A stretch of DNA of 64,000 bases from Cordylochernes scorpioides (lineage: Eukaryota > Arthropoda > Arachnida > Pseudoscorpiones > Chernetidae). The DNA lies in assembly GCA_030710605.1 (NCBI GenBank), contig CP092872.1:4014562-4078561 (forward strand), written 5' to 3'. Positions 54,836 through 64,000 of the stretch are shown here, one piece after another (the first letter of the stretch is position 1; each line of letters starts with the position of its first letter). The position numbers and the translations under genes are program-made. Below the pieces are notes generated by a model. The model was not told where the DNA came from, searched no databases, and worked only from the letters and a program-made list of their open reading frames with translations.

Positions 54836-55195
54836 ATGGCGTCATAAAATAATGATCAAAACATGCTTATAATTAATAATAAGAATAAAAAGAAACTAGA
54901 ATATTCAATATATATATGTCATAATTTGCCTAATACCCAAGTGGTATAATTTCTTTTCGCCAAAATAAGCTTGTGTTAAACTGTAAATATGTTAAGCTTG
55001 TGTTAAAATGTAAATATGCAAATTCATCCATCTATAAATACACTGTACAAAATAAACGTGGGAGCCAGCGCGGACGAATGCTACGGCACGCCACATGTTC
55101 ACTTGGCTGGAATAGATTCTTTTTCGAAGTTTACATGCATAACGGTTGTACCCTTCCTTTCGATCACGACATATATATATATATTAATATATATA
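54836..55195. other. AT-rich spacer
   Basis: A small duplicated word (TAAGCTTGTGTTAAA) and a (TA)n run precede the LTR. No gene recognised. Confidence 0.45.
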
Positions 55196-56132
55196 TGTAA
55201 TATGATGATGCAATTGTTATTACACTATAATATTTGATGTATTACACTGTTGTAGAATCCTGTCGACTTAACCGTTCTGTGGCAATATCGTTGCGGGGTT
55301 TCTTGTTGTTGGATGTGAATGGTGAGATTTGGTTGAAGCGCAGTCGTTGAGTGGTAAGTGAAGCACACAGTTAGGAATAATCAGGACACGTGATTGGGTT
55401 TGGAAATAAAAGGCAACTGGTTGGAGGAAGAAAGCTTGAGAAGAGTTGAGCGATTTGACTTATTAATTAGTTGATCACATGGCGATGATGGGATTTAGAT
55501 GAAATGAGCGGAGAGAGGGAGATCTCTAGAGTAGACGTTACCTTGTTGGAAGCGAAGGAGCAACTGTCCGAACTCGGCGAGAGCCACTGAACAACTGTAG
55601 GTGTTGTTCCTATGAGAGCGAAAACGTAACTGACCATTCTTGCTTTTCGATTTAACACCAAGACTCAGTTTCTCTCTGATTGGTTGAGAGATGATCACCT
55701 GATCTTTCCCTATTGGTTGACCTGTTTAGATGCTATCTTCTGATTGGCCGGCGGCTTCCTTTAGTGTTAGTTACGCCCGGCCTGGGTCAGGAAGTGTCGG
55801 GTAGCTTGACGCTTATAACTTCGACGGATATTAGATACGTCCTGTCTTTGCCGGAAATATTGGGTGTTAGCTTTAACATTTATAACTTCTGGTCACTAGA
55901 TACGTCCTGTTTTTCCAGGAAGTGTTGGTTTAAACTTAGCTCGCAGGGACCTGGGGTCAGAAGGTTAACTGCGTCGTTATTAATAAATATGCTCTCCTCT
56001 AGATCTACTTTCTATGTCTTTTGTTACTTTCTTTCCTCCAGTTACCTTATTCTTTTATTAAATCTTTGAAAATCATACATGGTACATACATAGTGGGTCG
56101 GGGTTGCATTTAATTATATACAAATTATGACA
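55196..56132 (-). mobile_element. Solo LTR, gypsy TATA family, long form
   Basis: 937 bp, TG to CA, TATA on both sides. Sense (minus) matches the gypsy LTR from TGTCATAATTTG through the B-type promoter region to ATTGCCACA. It then continues GAACGGTTAAGTCGACAGGA, which in the full-length element lies outside the LTR, plus about 65 bp more. It is therefore a longer LTR variant or a recombinant including leader sequence. Confidence 0.85.
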
Positions 56133-56142
56133 TATATATATT

Positions 56143-56420
56143 TTTGAAAATAGAGCAATCCATATTTAATTCATTAGATAATAAAAAGGCATATATTGGA
56201 TTTACTAAAATATTTATTTTGCCAATATTTCGGCTGGCTGAACGCCAACCTTTATCGAGGCATTACATTTTTGTACACACAAACTCAGCGCCGCATAGTG
56301 TTATAATATCACAGTTGAAATCAATTAAAATACAGAGTAGGTGGGAGAAATTTGTGAATGAAAAAATTATTATAAAAATTGCAATCAAATATGTAAAATA
56401 TATTTAAATATTAAAGGAAA
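56143..56420 (-). repeat. PLE terminal repeat, 3' copy
   Basis: About 278 bp, nearly identical to 59,383-59,662 and in the same orientation, as expected for PLE pseudo-LTRs. It lies downstream of the ORF on the minus strand and abuts the (TA)n tract next to the gypsy solo LTR. Confidence 0.9.
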
Positions 56421-57046
56421 AAATGAGTTCTATCTTTATATTTTAAAATTTGTAATAAGTACATAAAAATAATTCATTAAGAGATAAATGTAAAAATATA
56501 TGTATCTATTAAAACATTTGAAATTAAATTTAAAATGATTTAAACAATAAACTGTATGAACTTTTTTAAAACGTTTAACAAAAAAAATGTGGGTATTTAA
56601 AAAAATTAATTTCAAAATTTAAGGAGATCGATTTATATGTAAGTAAAAAAATTATAAAAATGCATTGAAATGGAAGTTAAAACAATTTAGGATCAATAAA
56701 TGAGAAAAATTAAATTAAAAAGTGGAAACTAAAAAAGTTTAAAGTATTACATGTAATATGTTATATATTTAATGTATCAATACTTTTGCGTTTTGAAGCG
56801 ATAAATGAAAAAAAATTAAACAAGTGGTATGTATTAATTACAGGGGATTACTAATGTGTGAAAATATAATTTAAGAAATCGCGGGTATTACAACAAAATT
56901 TAAAAATTCATTAAAGCAAAAAAATTAAATAAAGCAAAGTTATGTAATTTTAAAAAAACGGCACCTCTCCCTTTAAAATAGTATAAAATAAGTCAATTTA
57001 AAAATAAAAAATAACTAATTGAAATTAAAATGATTAGACAAAAAAA

Positions 57047-59404
57047 TTAAGAAGATCTAAAAGGTGTGTAGATGTCCGGTAAATCAATTTTTCTATTTAT
57101 GCTTTCTGTGTCTTCTGCAGAGGCCCAGCTTTCTAAGAACAATCGGCAGTGTTTTTCTTTAATGTTCTGGTATAAAACAGCTGTATTTTCGAAATCCGGA
57201 GTGTGGTTGTTTTTCAGTGCATGATCTACAAGGAGAGACAGTGGGTTGTAATTCCTTAGTCCTGATTTGTGTTGATTTAAACGATCTTTAAGTGGTTTGC
57301 TGGTTTCACCTATATAATTAGCTTGGCAATTGTTGCAAGGTATTTTGTAAATTACGTTGGTTTTGTTTTCCATTTTGTTGATTTGTTTAGTGTCTGGATG
57401 GCGTAGGTCCTTTTTTAAATTTAAAGATGATTGATAGGTAGTTATGATGTTGTATCTCTTTAGGACTCTGGCGATGCGTTCAGAGCCGTAGCTGTAGGGG
57501 AGGGAGCAGTAAAGTTTTTTTGATTGATCAGGGGTGTTATTTAAAGGTGGAGATTTTGGTTTATAAAAATGTTTTTCGACAAAACTGCTAGGGTAATTGT
57601 TGTTTTTTAATTCTCTGAAGATTCTATTTCTCTCCACTATATCATTAAATTTTGAAGAACAATGTGTATCTAATCTTTTGGAGAGAGCTTTAACCACAGC
57701 GATTTTATGATGAACTGGGCCAAAAGAATTGAAGTTTAAATAATTTCCTGTGTGGGTTGATTTTCTAAAAATACTAGTTTCTATTTGATTAAACTTTCTT
57801 TTAAGCTGTAGATCTAAAAATGCCAGAGAATTATTATTTTCAATTTCATGTGTAAAATTTAAAAATGGTCTTAAATTATTCAAAAATTTTGAAATTACTA
57901 CAAAATCTGATTCTGTTATGCAAAAAATGTCATCTATGTACCTTTTCCAAAAAATAATTTTAAGTTGTTTTGATTCTGTGACAGCTTGATCAATTTGGTC
58001 CATGAAAATGTTGGCTAAAGCCGATGAGATTGGGTTTCCCATCGGTAAGCCTTTGATTTGTCTGTAGAATTTATTTTGGTGGCTAAAATAATTGTGTTCC
58101 AAACAAAGTTTAATTAAATCAATCAAAGCCTCTGCGGAGAAAGGGAAATCTAGATTTTGATGGGTTTCTGTAAATTTTTGAAGTGCTAGAATAGCTTCAT
58201 TATGTGGGATTGAAGTGTAGAGTGATTCAACGTCGAAAGATACCATACGGCTGTTATTAGAAATTGTAAGGTGTCTGATCGTTTTTGCAGCTACTGTAGA
58301 ATTAGGGACAGTGTGGGGAAGTAATTTCTGGAGGGGAGAGATGATGGATGAAATAAATTTAGTGAGGGGGTAAAGAGGAGAACCAGCATAGGAAACAATC
58401 GGACGTAAAGGTGTGTTTGGCTTATGTACTTTTGGAAGGCCATAAAAATTTGGTAAATTCTTGTCCTCAGCCTTCAAATTTTCAAATGTTTTTTTGTCTA
58501 GTTTATGTGAACGTATGATTTTATTAATTTTTTTATTAAATTCTTTAGTAAAATTAGGTAAAGGGCTTTTTGTTAATGGTTCATAAATTTCTTTATCTTG
58601 AAGTAACTCTTCTACCTTAGTGTTGTAAGCAATTGTGTTCATAATTACTGCATTTCTTCCTTTATCAGAAGGTGTAATAATAATATCTTTATTATGCTTT
58701 AACGATCTAATGGCTTGTCTTTCTCCTTGATTTAAATTAGTCTTATTTTTTCGTTCTAAATTTTTAATAATAGGAGTAACTTCTGTTCTAATTTTAGCCT
58801 TATTATTATCAGGTAAATGTTTTATCGAATTTTCTATAGCAGCTAGAGTTTTAGGAATATCAATTTTTTTGGAAGGTACGAAGTTTAAGCCTTTTGATAG
58901 AAGTGTCGTAATTTCGGGGGTAATTGATTGATTAGAAAGATTAATAACAGTATTTTGGTGAGATTGGGGTTGTGTTTTTTGTTGCCACGTGTTTAATTTT
59001 TTTGATTGAATGTTGCGAATAGCTGTGGCTTTATTTTGACATTTGGTATCTAAACACTTATAAAATTTGTCATAAATTTCATCATTTAAAATTCCTTTAA
59101 GTTTAGGAACTAATTGTTCAAGATTTGATTGTAATTTGATTAAATTATAATGACAATTTTTTATTCTAGCATTTAAAAGTTTCTTTCCCGTTTCAAATAA
59201 TATTTTTCTAGAAAAATTTGTGCGGACAGGATCTTTTAAAATTAAAGAAGGTGGAATTATGCTTGCGGCGAGACACTGGTGATTAAAATGTAAGTGTAAC
59301 TTCCAACTGTTGATAGAAAGTCTAAGCCTTTCCATTGTTCTTGCTAGGCGAAGCGCGTCGGTACCAAAACTGGTTAAAATCGTTTTGAAAATAGAGCAAT
59401 CCAT
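57047..59404 (-). CDS. Penelope-like RT with GIY-YIG endonuclease, intact
   Basis: 785 codons, uninterrupted. PLE proteins nick DNA with a GIY-YIG endonuclease and prime reverse transcription there. The N-terminal ~230 residues are lysine/asparagine-rich and helical. RT motifs follow: TPSDKGRNAVIM (about 245), FYGLPKVHK and RPIVS (about 318-340), SFDVESLYTSIP (motif A, about 388-399), KGLPMGNPISSALAN (motif B, about 448-462), RYIDDIF (motif C, catalytic Asp pair, about 486-492) and FLDLQL. The C-terminal GIY-YIG domain starts NVIYKIPCNNCQANYIGETS (about 680-700), with the conserved Arg in RLNQHK and Glu in ESWASAE. Length and motif order match PLEs. The start ATG overlaps the terminal repeat. 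A near-identical truncated copy next to it suggests recent activity. Confidence 0.95.
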   Translation of the reverse strand: MDCSIFKTILTSFGTDALRLARTMERLRLSINSWKLHLHFNHQCLAASIIPPSLILKDPVRTNFSRKILFETGKKLLNARIKNCHYNLIKLQSNLEQLVPKLKGILNDEIYDKFYKCLDTKCQNKATAIRNIQSKKLNTWQQKTQPQSHQNTVINLSNQSITPEITTLLSKGLNFVPSKKIDIPKTLAAIENSIKHLPDNNKAKIRTEVTPIIKNLERKNKTNLNQGERQAIRSLKHNKDIIITPSDKGRNAVIMNTIAYNTKVEELLQDKEIYEPLTKSPLPNFTKEFNKKINKIIRSHKLDKKTFENLKAEDKNLPNFYGLPKVHKPNTPLRPIVSYAGSPLYPLTKFISSIISPLQKLLPHTVPNSTVAAKTIRHLTISNNSRMVSFDVESLYTSIPHNEAILALQKFTETHQNLDFPFSAEALIDLIKLCLEHNYFSHQNKFYRQIKGLPMGNPISSALANIFMDQIDQAVTESKQLKIIFWKRYIDDIFCITESDFVVISKFLNNLRPFLNFTHEIENNNSLAFLDLQLKRKFNQIETSIFRKSTHTGNYLNFNSFGPVHHKIAVVKALSKRLDTHCSSKFNDIVERNRIFRELKNNNYPSSFVEKHFYKPKSPPLNNTPDQSKKLYCSLPYSYGSERIARVLKRYNIITTYQSSLNLKKDLRHPDTKQINKMENKTNVIYKIPCNNCQANYIGETSKPLKDRLNQHKSGLRNYNPLSLLVDHALKNNHTPDFENTAVLYQNIKEKHCRLFLESWASAEDTESINRKIDLPDIYTPFRSS

Positions 59405-59662
59405 ATTTAATTCATTAGATAATAAAAAGGCATATATTGGATTTACTAAAATATTTATTTTGCCAATATTTCGGCTGGCTGAACGCCAACCTTTATCGAG
59501 GCATTACATTTTTGTACACACAAACTCAGCGCCGCATAGTGTTATAATATCACAGTTGAAATCAATTAAAATACAGAGTAGGTGGGAGAAATTTGTGAAT
59601 GAAAAAATTATTATAAAAATTGCAATCAAATATGTAAAATATATTTAAATATTAAAGGAAAC
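59383..59662 (-). repeat. PLE terminal repeat, 5' copy
   Basis: About 280 bp. It contains the ORF start and the hammerhead-like hairpin (59,463-59,502 minus). At 59,660 it joins directly to the truncated, oppositely oriented PLE copy. Confidence 0.9.
59463..59502 (-). ncRNA. Hammerhead-like motif in PLE terminal repeat
   Basis: The minus strand reads CCTCGATAAAGGTTGGC, GTTCA, GCCAGCCGAAATATTGGC. The stem GGTTGGC/GCCAGCC is 7 bp (one G-U) and is followed by GAAA; the heptamer is degenerate (CTCGATA). Identical copies are at 56,223-56,262 (minus) and 61,983-62,023 (plus). PLE terminal repeats are known to carry such motifs. Confidence 0.45.
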
Positions 59663-61194
59663 CATTAACAAAAAGCCCTTTACCTAATTTTACTAAAGAA
59701 TTTAATAAAAAACTTAATAAAATCATACGTTCACATAAACTAGACAAAAAAACATTTGAAAATTTAAAGGCTGAGGACAAGAATTTACCAAATTTTTATG
59801 GCCTTCCAAAAGTACATAAGCCAAACACACCTTTACGTCCGATTGTTTCCTATGCTGGTTCTCCTCTTTACCCCCTCACTAAATTTATTTCATCCATCAT
59901 CTCTCCCCTCCAGAAATTACTTCCCCACACTGTCCCTAATTCTACAGTAGCTGCAAAAACGATCAGAGACCTTACAATTTCTAATAACAGCCGTATGGTA
60001 TCTTTCGACGTTGAATCACTCTACACTTCAATCCCACATAATGAAGCTATTCTAGCACTTCAAAAATTTACAGAAACCCATCAAAATCTAGATTTCCCTT
60101 TCTCCGCAGAGGCTTTGATTGATTTAATTAAACTTTGTTTGGAACGCAATTATTTTAGCCACCAAAATAAATTCTACAGACAAATCAAAGGCTTACCGAT
60201 GGGAAACCCAATCTCATCGGCTTTAGCCAACATTTTCATGGACCAAATTGATTAAGCTGTCACAGAATCAAAACAACTCAAAATTATTTTTTGGAAAAGG
60301 TACATAGATGACATTTTTTGCATAACAGAATCAGATTTTGTAGTAATTTCAAAATTTTTGAATAATTTAAGACCATTTTTAAATTTTACACATGAAATTG
60401 AAAATAATAATTCTCTGGCATTTTTAGATCTACAGCTTAAAAGAAAGTTTAATCAAATAGAAACTAGTATTTTTAGAAAATCAACCCACACAGGAAATTA
60501 TTTAAACTTCAATTCTTTTGGCCCAGTTCATCATAAAATCGCTGTGGTTAAAGCTCTCTCCAAAAGATTAGATACACATTGTTCTTCAAAATTTAATGAT
60601 ATAGTGGAGAGAAATAGAATCTTCAGAGAATTAAAAAACAACAATTACCCTAGCAGTTTTGTCGAAAAACATTTTTATAAACCAAAATCTCCACCTTTAA
60701 ATAACACCCCTGATCAATCAAAAAAACTTTACTGCTCCCTCCCCTACAGCTACTGCTCTGAACGCATCGCCAGAGTCCTAAAGAGATACAACATCATAAC
60801 TACCTATCAATCATCTTTAAATTTAAAAAAGGCCCTACGCCATCCAGACACTAAACAAATCAACAAAATGGAAAACAAAACCAACGTAATTTACAAAATA
60901 CCTTGCAACAATTGCCAAGCTAATTATATAGGTGAAACCAGCAAACCACTTAAAGATCGTTTAAATCAACACAAATCAGGACTAAGGAATTACAACCCAC
61001 TGTCTCTCCTTGTAGATCATGCACTGAAAAACAACCACACTCCGGATTTCGAAAATACAGCTGTTTTATACCAGAACATTAAAGAAAAACACTGCCGATT
61101 GTTCTTAGAAAGCTGGGCCTCTGCAGAAGACACAGAAAGCATAAATAGAAAAATTGATTTACCGGACATCTACACACCTTTTAGATCTTCTTAA
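59660..61194 (+). pseudogene. 5'-truncated PLE copy, one nonsense codon
   Basis: It begins in mid-codon at residue ~275 of the neighbour ORF and runs to its C-terminus, facing the full-length copy. CAA has become TAA at 60,253-60,255, just after motif B. Only a handful of other substitutions separate the two copies (for example His to Arg before NYF, Gly to Cys in YGSER, Asp to Ala in KKDLR). The GIY-YIG domain is complete. Dead but very young. Confidence 0.95.
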
Positions 61195-62069
61195 TTTTTT
61201 TGTCTAATCATTTTAATTTCAATTAGTTATTTTTTATTTTTAAATTGACTTATTTTTTACTATTTTAAAGGGAGAGGTGCCGTTTTTTTAAAATTACATA
61301 ACTTTGCTTTATTTAATTTTTTTGCTTTAATGAATTTTTAAATTTTGTTGTAATACCCGCGATTTCTTAAATTATATTTTCACACATTAGTAATCCCCTG
61401 TAATTAATACATACCACTTGTTTAATTTTTTTTCATTTATCGCTTCAAAACGCAAAAGTATTGATACATTAAATATATAACATATTACATGTAATACTTT
61501 AAACTTTTTTAGTTTCCACTTTTTAATTTAATTTTTCTCATTTATTGATCCTAAATTGTTTTAACTTCCATTTCAATGCATTTTTATAATTTTTTTTTAC
61601 TTACATATAAATCGATCTCCTTAAATTTTGAAATTAATTTTTTTAAATACCCACATTTTTTTGTTAAACGTTTTAAAAAAGTTCATACAGTTTATTGTTT
61701 AAATCATTTTAAATTTAATTTCAAATGTTTTAATAGATACATATATTTTTACATTTATCTCTTAATGAATTATTTTTATGTACTTATTACAAATTTTTTA
61801 AAATATAAAGATAGAACTCATTTTTTCCTTTAATATTTAAATATATTTTACATATTTGATTGCAATTTTTATAATAATTTTTTCATTCACAAATTTCTCC
61901 CACCTACTCTGTATTTTAATTGATTTCAACTGTGATATTATAACACTATGCGGCGCTGAGTTTGTGTGTACAAAAATGTAATGCCTCGATAAAGGTTGGC
62001 GTTCAGCCAGCCGAAATATTGGCAAAATAAATATTTTAGTAAATCCAATATATGCCTTTTTATTATCTA

Positions 62070-62071
<2 letters not shown>
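61195..62071 (+). mobile_element. 3' UTR and terminal repeat of truncated PLE copy
   Basis: 61,195-61,825 mirrors 56,421-57,046. 61,826-62,071 is a plus-sense terminal repeat ending AATCCAATATATGCC, TTTTTATTATCTAA, and cut off in a (TA)n run (62,070-62,100) before reaching the ATGGATTGCTC block. Minus frames here are terminal-repeat by-products. Confidence 0.9.
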
Positions 62072-62105
<34 letters not shown>

Positions 62106-63827
62106 TAATATTATCATTAAATTTAATAACAATTTATTTAATCATATTAAATTTAATGATATTTTTAATAACCAAAACATCAATAATCTTTTCCCTATAA
62201 AAAATTTAAATTTCAAAACAATCTGGAGATACAACAAAAATATAGGTAGTTTAGTTTGCAATTATAACCAATTTATTAATAATTTGGCAAATTTAAAAAA
62301 AATTAAATGTAATTGCAACAACTATATTGATAGATATAAGTTCTCAGGTCATATATTAACTAGCAATTTTTCTTTTTTAAATCCAGAATATCAGGATATT
62401 TTAAATAAAGGGTATAAATATATACCTCAAATTAAACACAATTATAATAATACAATTAAATCTATATTAAAAGATATAGATATTTTCATAAATAAAACTA
62501 GTATTAAATACAGTATTCCAGAATTTACTTTTCTGGAATGGAAACATAATATTAAAAAGGAAATTATAAATTATTATAATAATACACTTAAATACACAAA
62601 ACCTAATTCAGATATTCCTTCTTTTAAAGAAAATATAATTAATTTACAGAAGGACTTTATTATCACTCCTATAGATAAATGTTCCAATAACTTATCTATA
62701 ATTTGTAAAAATCTATACCACGATATACTAAAAAAGGAAATTGATAATAATCATAAATACACTTTTGCTAGAACTACAGCCACAAAAATCAAAAAAGACA
62801 TCAAAAACGTTGAAAATTCACTAAAAATTTATAATCACTACAAAAATCCAAACATACCAAAGTTCTATATAATTCCTAAACTACACAAAAAACCTATTTC
62901 TTTCAGAACAATCACATCTGGTATAAATTCAGTTATAAAAAACATTGATATACAATTAGCTTCAACACTACAATTTATTATAAATAAATTAACTAATAAA
63001 TATAATTATAAATTTATCGACTCAAATAAAAAAATCATTAACTATTTAATGAACAATTGGACAAACATTGAAACAGTACACACATTTGACTTTGAGGACC
63101 TATATTCTAAAATAAATTTAAGAGATCTAAATAATAAAATAACCAATTTATTTAACGAAATCATTAATGACAAAACTTTCCACATTAAAATTATTCATAA
63201 CAGATATAAAACAATTAAATTAGATCTTAAAACAGCAAAAACTCTACTGGAAACATTTTTAAATTTTAACTATATAGAATTTAAAAATAAAATATATATT
63301 TTCAATCAGAAGGCGTTCCCATGGGAACTTCTTCAAGTCCTTTATTAGCAAACCTAATATTATTCTGGTACGAAAGAGAATACTTTCTACAAAATAATGT
63401 TAATTGGCAAATGTTCCGTTATGTAGATGACATCATAATATTTAATAATCCACAGTTCAAAAACTTAATACCTAAAATATATCCTAAATACTTGAAACTT
63501 AAGAACAATGAAAAAATTTATAGAAACAAAAAAGTTAACTTTTTAGACCTAAATATAGACCTTACAAATAATGCTATTAAAATTTATAATAAAAAAAGTA
63601 ATTATAATTTCAATATTATAAAATACTGTAATATGAATTCTAATATATCATTAAATTGCTGTAAAGGTATATATTTTGGTCAGTTTCTAAGATTTTATAG
63701 AATAAATAATATATTAGAAAATTTCATAGAAGATGTTAAAAATTTAAACATGGAATTTATTAAAAACAAATTTAGTATCAGACAAGTAAAATATTTCAAC
63801 AGTATATCAATTATAAAATACTTTTAA
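62071..63827 (+). pseudogene. Second PLE-type RT with N-terminal CxC, one frameshift
   Basis: The frame is open from the (TA)n boundary at 62,071, with no start codon upstream, so the N-terminus is cut off. It reads FKTIWRYNKNIGSLVCNY (about 62,212-62,265), then a CNC pair (62,308-62,316) and GHILTSNFSFLN (62,347-62,382), the CxC / GH-TG-type block found in a distinct PLE group. RT motifs are ITPIDKCSNNLS, FYIIPKLHK, FDFEDLYSKI (motif A, about 63,085-63,114), GTSSSPLLANL (motif B, 63,324 on), FRYVDDIIIF (motif C, about 63,413-63,442) and FLDLNIDL. A one-base shift near 63,307-63,312 separates motifs A and B. No C-terminal GIY-YIG follows KYFNSISIIKYF, unlike the first PLE. Confidence 0.8.
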
Positions 63828-64000
63828 AAAAATAAATGGAAGTATCCATTTATTAAATCAACTTTCTATAATTTCTCTCAATAATAACTAATACAAATTT
63901 ATAATCTTTAACAATTAGTTAAACTTAAATTAAATAGCTGATTTGAAGATTTTTTCACAAGATTTTCAAAGTAATATTGTATAGAGTTCATTTTGTTTAA
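63828..64000. other. AT-rich end of window
   Basis: Probably 3' UTR of the preceding element; a short hairpin TAAATGGAAGTATCCATTTA follows the stop codon. Nothing else seen. Confidence 0.45.

Larger units (their letters stand above)
56143..59662 (-). mobile_element. Full-length Penelope-like element
   Basis: A complete 3.5-kb PLE on the minus strand: terminal repeat (59,383-59,662), RT/GIY-YIG ORF (57,047-59,404), AT-rich 3' UTR (56,421-57,046) and second terminal repeat (56,143-56,420). The ORF start codon lies inside the upstream terminal repeat. Confidence 0.93.

Noticed and set aside
61576-61833. Plus-strand Phe/Tyr-rich frame after the truncated PLE
   Set aside because: It lies in the PLE 3' UTR, which is equally AT-rich and non-coding in the full-length copy.

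Overview
The window looks like AT-rich, intergenic DNA of an invertebrate animal, most likely an arthropod. Supporting this are several Penelope-like retroelements (PLEs), an R1/I-type LINE, a TATA-targeting gypsy LTR family, Tc1/mariner transposons, tRNA-headed SINEs, a Helitron, and a core promoter with TATA, TCAGTT initiator and downstream GGTTGT element in arthropod spacing (3.7 kb). I found no convincing single-copy host gene. Nearly everything recognisable is a mobile element or a fragment of one, so this is a TE graveyard with a few very young insertions. The species cannot be fixed from the sequence.

Layout. 0.3-14.7 kb: fold-back elements, PLE terminal repeats, three tRNA-derived SINE families, a 118-bp tandem array, and a mariner fragment. 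14.9-17.2 kb: a solo gypsy LTR, then a PLE terminal repeat split by a complete Tc1-like transposon. 17.56-24.91 kb: a full-length gypsy-type element with 816-bp LTRs that look identical, but with no gag and no reverse-transcriptase palm. 24.9-29.6 kb: MITEs, a solo LTR carrying a minisatellite, and LINE tails. 29.68-41.05 kb: a mariner-type transposon split by a LINE, which is itself split by two more LINEs in opposite orientations. 41.05-48.06 kb: PLE fold-backs and a 4.67-kb BEL/Pao-derived element (377-bp LTRs, GGTGC target duplication, 1.6 kb of tandem repeats, one 665-codon ORF) inserted in an older LTR, followed by two more solo LTRs. 48.4-55 kb: pogo-like MITEs, palindromes, a non-autonomous Helitron and a LINE tail. 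55.2-56.1 kb: another solo gypsy LTR. 56.14-62.07 kb: a full-length PLE with an intact 785-codon RT/GIY-YIG ORF, facing a nearly identical 5'-truncated copy. 62.07-63.83 kb: a second, different PLE-type RT with an N-terminal CxC motif and no C-terminal endonuclease, broken by one frameshift.

Two themes run through the window. First, the gypsy LTR family, and several PLE ends, sit in (TA)n tracts. Second, more than a dozen PLE-type ends from several unrelated families carry the same architecture: a CTGANGA-like heptamer, a short hairpin, then GAAA. This is the signature of hammerhead-ribozyme-like motifs. A separate palindromic family carries all hammerhead core pieces (AGCGGT-H, YTGGC-GAAA-CCGCT, CTGATGA-GCCAR) in an unusual strand order that would need a loop-loop contact; paired changes between copies suggest real RNA structure. 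These are the best candidates for something undescribed.

The only probably functional protein is the PLE ORF at 57,047-59,404. The BEL/Pao-derived and gypsy elements look recently mobile but lack enzymes, so they would depend on partners elsewhere in the genome.
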